Shown: piece after piece, positions 38,816 through 45,007 of the stretch
How the letters are laid out: each line of letters opens with the position of its first letter
How positions within the stretch are numbered: the first letter of the stretch is position 1
Assembly: GCA_023386365.1 (NCBI GenBank)
Contig: JAEWJX010000065.1
Location: 1 to 45,007 of the forward strand
DNA: 45,007 nucleotides
Origin: Actinomycetes bacterium
GTDB taxonomy: Bacteria; Actinomycetota; Actinomycetes; Actinomycetales; Microbacteriaceae
Direction of reading: 5' to 3'
Made by a program: the position numbers and the translations under genes
Notes under the pieces: model-generated
The model's input: only the letters and a program-made list of their open reading frames with translations
Databases searched by the model: none
Told to the model about the DNA's origin: nothing

Positions 38816-39229
38816 CTACACCAGCAGCAGGTACACCGTCGTCGCGATGAGGGCCAGCGCCGGGAAGCCGCCCTGCACGAGCGCGGCCCGCGCCATGCGG
38901 CGGTTGGAGGTGATGAGCACCACCGCGGCGAGCACCATGCTGAGGCACGCGAACAGCATCACCGCGATGCCCGCGGAACGGAACTCGGCCACCCAGGTGA
39001 GCACGATGCCGACGACCACACCGAACGCGAGGAACAGGTTGTAGAAGCCCTGGTTGTAAGCCATCGCGCGCAGCGTCTCGCCCTCTTCGGCCGACCGCAC
39101 CCCGAAGGTGCGCCGCGTCGACGGGCTGCTCCAGAGCACACTCTCGAGCACCCAGATGTAGACGTGCACGAGGGCGGCGAGCCCGGCGAAAACCTGCCCG
39201 ATGATCAACAACCAGGTGAACTCGTTCAC
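38816..39229 (-). CDS. DUF1304 small membrane protein
   Basis: 137 aa with four transmembrane helices; family marks HVYIWVLESVLW and RAMAYNQGFYNLFLAFG (about residues 22-33 and 55-70). Function of DUF1304 is unknown. The GTG start is 4 bp after the stop of the AcuI-like reductase with no Shine-Dalgarno site, so it is probably translated by coupling in that operon. Confidence 0.87.
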   Translation of the reverse strand: MNEFTWLLIIGQVFAGLAALVHVYIWVLESVLWSSPSTRRTFGVRSAEEGETLRAMAYNQGFYNLFLAFGVVVGIVLTWVAEFRSAGIAVMLFACLSMVLAAVVLITSNRRMARAALVQGGFPALALIATTVYLLLV

Positions 39230-39233
39230 GGGT

Positions 39234-40211
39234 TCAGTGTGCCACGTCGACGACGATTCGTCCCCGGGTGTCTCCGGCGAGGATGCGGGTGGCGTAGTCG
39301 GGAACCTGGCTGAGGCCGATCGTCTCGGTGAGGCTGTCGAAATGTCCCAGGTCGAGGTCTCGGCCGAGGCGGTCCCAGACGCGGTCGCGGGTGACGAGCG
39401 ACGCCTCCACCGAGTTGATGCCGAGCAGTGCCACCCCGCGCAGGATGAACGGCATCACGGTGGTGGCGAGTTCGGGGCTGTCGACGAGTCCGCAGCTGGC
39501 GACGGCCCCGCCGTAGCGGGTCTGGGCGAGCAGGTTGGCGAGGGTTGTGCCGCCGACCACGTCGACGGCGCCCGCCCACCGGCTCGCCTGCAGCGGTTTG
39601 CCGGCCTGCTGCAGTTCTGCGCGGTCCAGGATGTCGGCCGCGCCGAGCCGCTGCAGGTAGCCGCGGTTGTCGGGGCTGCCGGATGCGGCGACCACTCGGC
39701 GTCCGGATGCGGCGAGCAGCATCACGGCCACCGATCCGACGCCGCCGGTCGCCCCGGTGACGAGCACATCGCCGTCGGGGATGTCGTGGTGTTCGAGCGC
39801 GAGCACCGCCTGCGCGGCGGTGAAGCCGGCGGTGCCGATGGCGGCGGCCCGCGCCATCCCCAGCTTCTCGGGCACGCGCACGAGGGATTCGGCGTCGACC
39901 CGCGCCCGCTGGGCGTAACCTCCGTTGCGGGTTTCGCCGAGTCCGGCGCCGGTGAGAACCACCTCGTCGCCGCGACTCCACCGCTCATCCGACGACTCCG
40001 CCACCGTGCCCACCAGATCGATACCGGGCACCAGCGGGCTGATCCGCGCCACCCCCCGGTCGCCCCGCAACGCGAGCCCGTCCTTGAAGTTCAGGCTCGA
40101 GTAGGCGACATCGATCAGCACCTCGCCGTCGCCCAGCTGGGCCTCCGCCAGATCCACGAACTCGACGCTCACCGCGTCATCACCCCGGGTCACCTGCAGC
40201 GCGCGCACCAT
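39234..40211 (-). CDS. AcuI/YhdH-type quinone oxidoreductase (putative acrylyl-CoA reductase)
   Basis: 325 aa zinc-free MDR enzyme. Seen: SSLNFKDGLALRG (38-50), the family mark, VPGIDLVGTV, NADPH-binding GATGGVGSVAVMLLA and DVVGGTTLANLLAQ. YhdH/AcuI members reduce acrylyl-CoA or other alpha,beta-unsaturated acyl compounds with NADPH. ATG at 40211, leaderless with TAGGCT six bases upstream. Heads a two-gene operon with the DUF1304 gene. Confidence 0.9.
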   Translation of the reverse strand: MVRALQVTRGDDAVSVEFVDLAEAQLGDGEVLIDVAYSSLNFKDGLALRGDRGVARISPLVPGIDLVGTVAESSDERWSRGDEVVLTGAGLGETRNGGYAQRARVDAESLVRVPEKLGMARAAAIGTAGFTAAQAVLALEHHDIPDGDVLVTGATGGVGSVAVMLLAASGRRVVAASGSPDNRGYLQRLGAADILDRAELQQAGKPLQASRWAGAVDVVGGTTLANLLAQTRYGGAVASCGLVDSPELATTVMPFILRGVALLGINSVEASLVTRDRVWDRLGRDLDLGHFDSLTETIGLSQVPDYATRILAGDTRGRIVVDVAH

Positions 40212-40217
40212 GAGCCG

Positions 40218-40223
40218 AGCCTA
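40218..40223 (-). promoter_or_regulatory. Candidate leaderless -10 of the AcuI-like gene
   Basis: TAGGCT on the minus strand, six bases, ATG at 40211. It lies 8 bp beyond the repeat fragment and the stop of the upstream gene. Confidence 0.55.
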
Positions 40224-40230
40224 CGCGGCA

Positions 40231-40247
40231 CGCTACTCAACCAGCGG
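40231..40247 (-). repeat. Dispersed repeat, short copy E, supplying a stop codon
   Basis: CCGCTGGTTGAGTAGCG on the minus strand is exact for the first 17 positions of the repeat. In the frame of the serine hydrolase it encodes Pro-Leu-Val-Glu and then TAG, so the gene ends inside the element. Confidence 0.8.
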
Positions 40248-41624
40248 GACAGCGGGGGCGACGTCGAGGCGTTGGATGCGGGGCTCGGCGTGGGGCGTCA
40301 TCATCAGGCTGCAGCGGATGTCGCCGCCGGGCCCGTGCAGCAGCCAGGTGGCGCGCGCGGGCGTCTCGTGGGTGAGTTCACCGACCCGGTGGATGCCGCC
40401 GACGCGGTCGATCAGCTCCGCGAGTTCGTCCCGCCGCCACGCGAACGGCCGGTCGAGGTCGACGCACGGGTCGAAGAGGGGTCCGCTGTCGAGCCTGCGC
40501 GCGGCGAGATCGGCCCGCAGCTTCTCGGCCGCCCTCACCGTCTCCGGCCACGGGGCGGCCGACCCCGGATCCGGCTCGAGCGGCACCGAGGAGGGGAACG
40601 TCGCATCCATCGCATCCCGCACCACCGCGGTGACGCCCGCGTAGGTGGCATTCTCGAACGCCACCGCGCCCACGCCGGAGCCCTCTTCCCACGTCATGAA
40701 GCTGGAGAACCCGGGATACCCGCCGCTGTGCCCGAGGAAGCGGCGCACCCCGTCCGAACGCACCACGAGGCCCAGCCCGTACGCCTGCCAGGCGCCGTCG
40801 CCGTCCGGGTCGCCGGTGACGCGCACGTGCGGGTGCCGCATCCGGTCCGACACCGAAGCCGACAATGCGTCGCCGACGTCGATCGACCCGGCGAGGATCC
40901 CGCACCACCGAGCCAGATCGGTGACGGTGCTGAACAGTCCGCCGATGGGCGAGAACGCGCCCGGCCCGCTGAACGGCAGCGCCTCGAACCCGTCGGACGT
41001 CGGACGATACCCGACGATCGCGCCGCCCGGCGCGGCGACGGATGCGTCGAAGCCGGTCTCGCGAAGGCCCAGCGGTTCCAGCAGCCGCGTCTCGACCACC
41101 CGCCGGTACGGTATCCGGGCGCGCAGCCCGATGATGCGCCCCACGATCGCGTAGCCGAGGTTCGAGTACTCGTACCGCTCACCTGCCGGCCACATCATCC
41201 GAACGCCGGCGCCGAGCAGCTCCGCGAACGCGTCGTCGCCGAGCGACTCCTGGCGGTCGGCCCACGGGTCGTCGGTGGGGAGTCCGGTGCGCATCGACAG
41301 CGCGTCGCGCACCGTCGGCGCTGGCCCGACCTGCCCGATGAGGCGCAGCGGTACATCGAGCGCGTCGGCGAGCGGTTCGTCGAGGTCGAGCAGGCCGTCG
41401 TCGGCCAGCAGCAACGCGGATGCGGCGGTGAAGCTCTTCGTGCACGACGCGATCCGGAACGCGGCGCGCGCGGAAGCCGCATCCGATTCGCCCGAGACCA
41501 CCACTCCGCGGCGGTCGAACACGCCCCACGTGTTCGCGGGCGCCGTCACGCCGGTGCGTTCGGCGAGCCGCGAACCCAGCTCGTCCGAGAGACGTGCGGC
41601 GGGCGCGTCGTCGTCGGCGGGCAT
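40233..41624 (-). CDS. Class C beta-lactamase-family serine hydrolase
   Basis: 463 aa. Ser60-Cys-Thr-Lys63 (SxxK), Tyr151-Ser-Asn153 (YxN) and HSGG (LGHSGGYPG) in the KTG place mark the penicillin-binding-protein-like fold of class C/EstB esterases and D-aminopeptidases. No signal peptide, so likely a cytosolic esterase or peptidase. C-terminal about 110 residues form an extra domain. The ATG overlaps the pfkA stop (TGATG), so it is the second gene of the pfkA operon. Its last codons and stop come from a dispersed repeat. Confidence 0.87.
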   Translation of the reverse strand: MPADDDAPAARLSDELGSRLAERTGVTAPANTWGVFDRRGVVVSGESDAASARAAFRIASCTKSFTAASALLLADDGLLDLDEPLADALDVPLRLIGQVGPAPTVRDALSMRTGLPTDDPWADRQESLGDDAFAELLGAGVRMMWPAGERYEYSNLGYAIVGRIIGLRARIPYRRVVETRLLEPLGLRETGFDASVAAPGGAIVGYRPTSDGFEALPFSGPGAFSPIGGLFSTVTDLARWCGILAGSIDVGDALSASVSDRMRHPHVRVTGDPDGDGAWQAYGLGLVVRSDGVRRFLGHSGGYPGFSSFMTWEEGSGVGAVAFENATYAGVTAVVRDAMDATFPSSVPLEPDPGSAAPWPETVRAAEKLRADLAARRLDSGPLFDPCVDLDRPFAWRRDELAELIDRVGGIHRVGELTHETPARATWLLHGPGGDIRCSLMMTPHAEPRIQRLDVAPAVPLVE

Positions 41625-42646
41625 CAGCCGAAGAGGATCGCGGCCTCGTCGTAACGCGACTGCGGGACCGTCTTCAGGCGGCCGAGCGCATCCTCGAACG
41701 GCACGTTCACGATCTGGGTGCCGCGCAGCGCGACCATGCGGCCCCACTGCTCCTCGAGCACCGTGTCGACGACGGCCATGCCGTAGCGGGTGGCGAGCAC
41801 GCGGTCGTAGGCGGTCGGCGTGCCGCCGCGCTGGATGTGGCCCAGCGTGGTCGCGCGCGTCTCGATGCCGGTGCGCGCCTCGATCTCGGGGGCCAGCATG
41901 TCGCCGATGCCGCCCAGGCGCGGGCGACCGAACGCGTCGAGTCCGCGCTCCGAGTGGGCGTCATCCATCACGTCGAGCTTGAAACCCTCCGCGACCACGA
42001 TCAGGGGGGCGCGGCCGCGCTCGCGGGCCGAGTTCACCCATCCGCAGATCTCGTCCATGCTCGTCTTGCGTTCGGGGATGAGGATGGCGTGCGCGCCCGA
42101 AGCCATGCCCGAGTGCAGGGCGATCCAGCCGACGTGGCGGCCCATCACCTCGGCCACCATGCAGCGGCCGTGCGAGTCGCCGGTGGTGCGGAGGCGGTCC
42201 ATCGCCTCGGTGGCGATCTCGACCGCCGTGTCGAAACCGAAGGTGTAGTCCGTGGCCGAGAGGTCGTTGTCGACCGTCTTCGGCACGCCCACGATCTGGA
42301 TGCCCTCATCCGTGAGGCGCTTGGCGGCCGCGAGGGTGCCTTCGCCGCCGATCGCGATGATCGCGTCCATGCCCTCGTCGGCCATGACCTCTTTCACACG
42401 CTCCACCCCGCCGTACTCGAACGGGTTGGTGCGGGAGGTGCCGAGGATGGTTCCACCCTGCTTGGAGATGCCCATCACCTGGGGTCGACCGAGCGGGTGG
42501 ATGTCGGCCTCGACGAGGCCCTTCCAGCCGTCGCGGACACCCACGAACTCGATGTCGTGCTGTGTGATGCCCTTGAGGACCGCGCCGCGGATCACCGCGT
42601 TGAGGCCCGGGCAGTCGCCGCCGCTGGTGAGGATTCCGATCTTCAC
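41624..42646 (-). CDS. pfkA: 6-phosphofructokinase
   Basis: 340 aa, standard single-domain PfkA. Phosphorylates fructose-6-phosphate. Seen: GGDCPGLNAVIRG (9-21), GGEGTL (100-105) where Gly follows the acidic residue as in ATP enzymes, PKTVDNDL with Lys123 (a lysine usual in PPi enzymes), MGRHVGWIAL and ERKTSMDEI. The Gly/Lys combination is typical of actinobacterial group III PFKs, which use ATP. GTG start, leaderless (GATGAT, six bases). Confidence 0.95.
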   Translation of the reverse strand: MKIGILTSGGDCPGLNAVIRGAVLKGITQHDIEFVGVRDGWKGLVEADIHPLGRPQVMGISKQGGTILGTSRTNPFEYGGVERVKEVMADEGMDAIIAIGGEGTLAAAKRLTDEGIQIVGVPKTVDNDLSATDYTFGFDTAVEIATEAMDRLRTTGDSHGRCMVAEVMGRHVGWIALHSGMASGAHAILIPERKTSMDEICGWVNSARERGRAPLIVVAEGFKLDVMDDAHSERGLDAFGRPRLGGIGDMLAPEIEARTGIETRATTLGHIQRGGTPTAYDRVLATRYGMAVVDTVLEEQWGRMVALRGTQIVNVPFEDALGRLKTVPQSRYDEAAILFG

Positions 42647-42652
42647 CCGCTC

Positions 42653-42658
42653 ATCATC
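42653..42658 (-). promoter_or_regulatory. Candidate leaderless -10 of pfkA
   Basis: GATGAT on the minus strand, six bases, GTG at 42646. It matches the NANNNT form but not the stronger TANNNT. Confidence 0.4.
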
Positions 42659-42704
42659 CCCTATTTTCCGGGCCTGCCTCTCGCACCGGGGCGTCGACGG
42701 TCGG

Positions 42705-42710
42705 TAGAGT
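42705..42710 (+). promoter_or_regulatory. Candidate -10 of the DUF4190 gene
   Basis: TAGAGT 62 bp upstream of the ATG; the gene has a normal Shine-Dalgarno site, so a led transcript is expected. No clear -35. Confidence 0.35.
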
Positions 42711-42772
42711 GCCGCGGGATCGGGACTTTCTCGTTCCGTCACCACCACCCGCCACCACCCCCGAGGAGAGTC

Positions 42773-43147
42773 ATGACCGACCCCAACGTGCCCGCCGCCG
42801 CCCCCGAGCCAGCGCCGCAGCCCGCCTACCAGCCGGCCGCCGGCGCCCCCGACACCTACCCCGGCAAGACGCTCGGCATCGTGGGCCTCATCCTGAGCAT
42901 CTTCTTCGCCATCGTCGGCCTGATCATCAGCGCCGTCGCGCTGTCGCAGTCGAAGAAGGCCGGCCGCAAGAACGTGCCCGCCCTGGTGGGTCTGATCCTC
43001 GGCATCATCGGCACCGTCGGCTGGATCATCTTCTGGATCGTGTTCGCCGTCGCGGGCGCCGCGCTCTTCGGCGGTATCGCCGACGTGTGCGCCACCTACG
43101 GTGAGGGCGTCTGGGAGGTCAACGGCGTCACCTACACCTGCGGCTGA
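42773..43147 (+). CDS. DUF4190 small membrane protein
   Basis: 124 aa. Pro/Ala-rich cytosolic N-terminus (1-30, PQPAYQPAAGAPDTYPGKT), two helices of the DUF4190 type (LGIVGLILSIFFAIVGLIISAVALSQSKKAG and VPALVGLILGIIGTVGWIIFW, in outline) and a short outer tail with two cysteines (DVCATYG...TYTCG). GAGGAG at 42763-42768 fixes the start. Monocistronic, with a strong terminator after it. Confidence 0.88.
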   Translation: MTDPNVPAAAPEPAPQPAYQPAAGAPDTYPGKTLGIVGLILSIFFAIVGLIISAVALSQSKKAGRKNVPALVGLILGIIGTVGWIIFWIVFAVAGAALFGGIADVCATYGEGVWEVNGVTYTCG

Positions 43148-43163
43148 TCGCATCCGCTTCAGA

Positions 43164-43189
43164 GGCCGGCACGGGTTTCCGTGCCGGCC
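43164..43189 (+). terminator. Terminator of the DUF4190 gene
   Basis: GGCCGGCACGG, loop GTTT, CCGTGCCGGCC: perfect 11-bp stem 17 bp after the stop, followed by TTCC. One of the strongest hairpins in the window. Confidence 0.88.
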
Positions 43190-43224
43190 TTCCGCGTTCC
43201 CGGGTGCCGGTCGGTGCGCCGGGA

Positions 43225-43230
43225 TACCCT
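43225..43230 (+). promoter_or_regulatory. Candidate leaderless -10 of the AlkA-like gene
   Basis: TACCCT, eight bases, ATG at 43239. Confidence 0.5.
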
Positions 43231-43238
43231 GACCGCAA

Positions 43239-44147
43239 ATGGATTCGCTCACCACCCGCTACACGCCGCTCGGTCGGGTGCAGCTGCGGTTGGTGTTGGC
43301 GCCACTGGTGCAGGGGTCGACCGACCCGACGGCACGGCGCACCCCCGAGGGGTGGTGGCTGACGGCGCGGTTCGCGTCCGGTGTCGCCACGCTCCTGCTG
43401 CGCGAGTCGGCGGATGCGGTGGAGGCACGGGCGTGGGGCCCGGGCGCCGAGCAGGCGATCGCCGCGGTGCCCGCGCTGCTCGGCGCGGATGACGACGCGT
43501 CCGGGTTCGACCCGTCACGGCATCCGGTGGTTGCCCGGCTGCACCACGAGACCCCGGGGCTGCGGCTGGCGCGCGCCGGCCGCATCCTGCCGTACCTGAT
43601 CCCCACGGTGCTGGGCCAGAAGGTCACCGGCATCGAGCAGAAGGCGGCGTGGCGGCAGCTGGTCACCCGGTACGGCGAGGAGGCCCCCGGTCCGGCACCC
43701 CTCGGGATGCGCGTGGTGCCGGAGGCGTCGGTGTGGCGACGCATCCCCTCCTGGGTGTGGCATCGCGCGGGGGTGGGGCCCCAGCGCTCCGACACGCTCA
43801 TGCGGGTGTTCGCAGTGGCAGACGCGTTGGAGCGCGGGGCGGCCATGCCGGCCGCGCAGGCGGGCCGGCGGCTCGGCACCGTCGTCGGCATCGGCCCGTG
43901 GACGGTGGCTGAGACTCTGCAGCGTTCGCACGGCGACCCGGATGCGGTGAGCGTCGGCGACCTGCACCTCTGCAAACGGGTGGGCACCGCGCTCATCGGG
44001 CAGCGGGTCGACGACGACGGAATGCTCGAACTGCTGGAACCGTGGCGCGGCCACCGGCAGCGTGTGGTGCGGCTCATCGAGGCGGCCGGCATCGGCTACG
44101 AGAGGCACGGGCCGCGCTTGACGATTCCCGAGCATCGGGCCCGCTAG
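43239..44147 (+). CDS. DNA-3-methyladenine glycosylase II-like (AlkA/HhH-GPD) protein
   Basis: 302 aa. Helix-hairpin-helix LGTVVGIGPWTVAET (212-226) followed by catalytic Asp241 (DAVSVGDLHL), plus the PTVLGQKVTGIEQKAAWRQLV helix (122-142). These are the core of HhH-GPD DNA glycosylases that excise alkylated bases. N-terminal beta region (1-90) is AlkA-like. Leaderless ATG. No ada or ogt gene is adjacent. Confidence 0.87.
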   Translation: MDSLTTRYTPLGRVQLRLVLAPLVQGSTDPTARRTPEGWWLTARFASGVATLLLRESADAVEARAWGPGAEQAIAAVPALLGADDDASGFDPSRHPVVARLHHETPGLRLARAGRILPYLIPTVLGQKVTGIEQKAAWRQLVTRYGEEAPGPAPLGMRVVPEASVWRRIPSWVWHRAGVGPQRSDTLMRVFAVADALERGAAMPAAQAGRRLGTVVGIGPWTVAETLQRSHGDPDAVSVGDLHLCKRVGTALIGQRVDDDGMLELLEPWRGHRQRVVRLIEAAGIGYERHGPRLTIPEHRAR

Positions 44148-44206
44148 CGACCCGCGCGCTTTGTCGCTCGCCCACAGCGATCCGGCGCATCCGCTGACGG
44201 ATCGTC

Positions 44207-44212
44207 TAGCGT
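44207..44212 (+). promoter_or_regulatory. Candidate leaderless -10 of the thioesterase gene
   Basis: TAGCGT, six bases, GTG at 44219. Confidence 0.55.
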
Positions 44213-44218
44213 GCCGGG

Positions 44219-44776
44219 GTGGGTTTCATCCGACGTTTCTCCCGTCTCGCCTGGCTCTCGACGCGTGCGCCGAAGCTTCCTCCGCTCGACATCTACGGGG
44301 TCTGCCACTCGCCGCGGCGGGTGATGATCGGCGACCTCGACGAGCTGCGCCACATGAACAACGGCGCCTACCTGTCGCAGCTCGACCACGCCCGCCAGGA
44401 GCTGGTCGTGCGCACCGGCCTCTGGAAGCGGATGCGCGATGCCGGCATGTACCCGGTGGTCGGCGCGCAGGCGATCGCCTACCGCAAGTCGCTGAAGCTG
44501 GGGCAGAAGTATGTGATCGAGTCCCGGTTCCTGGGCCTCGACGACCGGGCCGCGTACCTGGAGCAGCGGTTCGTGGTCGACGGTGAGGTGTACGCGCGTG
44601 CCTACGTGCAGGGGCGCTTCCTCTACGACCGCGGCGGCACCGTGCCGATGGACGAGCTGGCGCGGGTGAGCGGCATGGACCCCGTCTCGCACCCCATCCC
44701 CGGTTGGTTGCACGACTGGGCGGCGCAGGTGCGGCTGCCCGGAACCCGCACACCCGCGCCCTCCACCTGGGACTAG
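44219..44776 (+). CDS. Hotdog-fold acyl-CoA thioesterase family protein
   Basis: 185 aa. The motif DLDELRHMNNGAYLSQLDHARQ (outline, 39-60) places it in the 4HBT/THEM6-like hotdog group that hydrolyses acyl-CoA esters; KSLKLGQKYVIESRFLG forms the following strands. Basic/aromatic N-terminus (GFIRRFSRLAWLS) could be membrane-associated. GTG start, leaderless. Stop shares CTAG (44773-44776) with the convergent LuxR gene. Confidence 0.85.
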   Translation: MGFIRRFSRLAWLSTRAPKLPPLDIYGVCHSPRRVMIGDLDELRHMNNGAYLSQLDHARQELVVRTGLWKRMRDAGMYPVVGAQAIAYRKSLKLGQKYVIESRFLGLDDRAAYLEQRFVVDGEVYARAYVQGRFLYDRGGTVPMDELARVSGMDPVSHPIPGWLHDWAAQVRLPGTRTPAPSTWD

Positions 44777-45007
44777 TCGGGGTCCGCGCCTGCCGGCTGG
44801 GCGTGCAACGCGGCCCGCAGTTCGTCGCGGCCGGAGACGCCGAGCTTGCGGTAGGCGCGCGCCAGCAGGTTCTCGACGGTGCGCACCGAGATCCCGAGCT
44901 GATCCGCGATCTCCGCATTCCGCAGGCGTTCGGCGGCGGCCGCGGCCACCGTCCACTCGCGCGGGCTGAGCCCTGCGGCGGCCGCGGGCGTCGGGGCGCC
45001 CGACCCC
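44773..45007 (-). CDS. LuxR-family regulator, C-terminal part (5' end beyond the window)
   Basis: About 77 codons with no start in the window. LuxR-type HTH: LSPREWTVAAAAAERLRNAEIADQLG and then ISVRTVENLLARAYRKLGV (in outline), the recognition helix region, followed by SGRDELRAALHAQPAGADPD and TAG. The linker before the HTH is Ala/Pro-rich. Whether the N-terminal part is a receiver, an ATPase or another sensor cannot be seen. Confidence 0.85.
   Translation of the reverse strand, partial: GSGAPTPAAAAGLSPREWTVAAAAAERLRNAEIADQLGISVRTVENLLARAYRKLGVSGRDELRAALHAQPAGADPD

Noticed and set aside
1..45007. tRNA, rRNA, insertion sequences or origin of replication
   Set aside because: Read through both strands; no cloverleaf, transposase, DnaA-box cluster or rRNA-like stretch was recognised.

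Overview
The window is about 45 kb of high-GC (roughly 70% by eye), densely coding DNA from an actinobacterium, most likely Microbacteriaceae. That placement is inferred from NucS mismatch repair, a HelR/HelD-type ATPase, the coproporphyrin-dependent haem pathway with HemQ, chaplin-like proteins, LAXTG-type (sortase E) sorting signals, many GTG starts, start/stop overlaps such as GTGA, and a GGATGC/GCATCC-rich composition. There is no rRNA, tRNA, transposase, prophage or CRISPR array; it reads as chromosomal core with a few accessory surface and metabolite loci.

Layout. 1-4.0 kb: the 5' part of a HelR-like RNA polymerase recycling ATPase, a RimK-type glutamate ligase fused to an RCK_C-like domain with a divergent RimB-like retropepsin, an ASCH protein and a PadR regulator with an unusual leader. 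4.1-6.1 kb: a surface locus with a membrane-anchored secreted protein and a four-repeat, cysteine-free chaplin ending in LAATG. 6.1-8.6 kb: a flavin monooxygenase and a BASS transporter, convergent. 8.6-11.8 kb: a rhodanese, then a tightly coupled operon of type III PKS, ICMT-like methyltransferase and FAD enzyme, resembling srsABC phenolic-lipid genes. 11.8-16.1 kb: HAD phosphatase, nucS, a small orphan, rlmN and a MATE exporter. 16.2-21.1 kb: MFS transporter, a divergent LacI regulator with overlapping palindromic operators, and an ABC exporter. 21.2-28.0 kb: a small membrane ORF, an SDR epimerase, an M13 peptidase with a coupled beta-lactamase-fold protein, then a second LAXTG wall protein preceded by a dyad-rich promoter and a structured leader.

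28.1-38.7 kb is a complete haem b cluster: hemA on the minus strand, and hemE-hemY-(three small envelope/stress genes)-hemQ-hemH-hemC-hemD-hemB-hemL on the plus strand. It holds every step from glutamyl-tRNA to haem by the coproporphyrin route. The cluster lies between two inverted 77-bp copies of a palindrome-ended repeat that differ at 5 positions. 38.8-45.0 kb: a DUF1304 protein, an AcuI/YhdH reductase, a class C beta-lactamase-family protein coupled to pfkA, a DUF4190 protein, an AlkA-like glycosylase, a thioesterase and the C-terminal end of a LuxR regulator.

Three global patterns stand out. About 18 genes or operon heads have a -10-like hexamer ending 6-8 nt before the start codon, the arrangement expected of leaderless mRNAs, while secreted and regulatory genes carry Shine-Dalgarno sites. 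Three of seven convergent gene pairs share one CTAG as both stop codons. The haem-flanking repeat recurs as short pieces, one of which supplies the stop codon of a gene.
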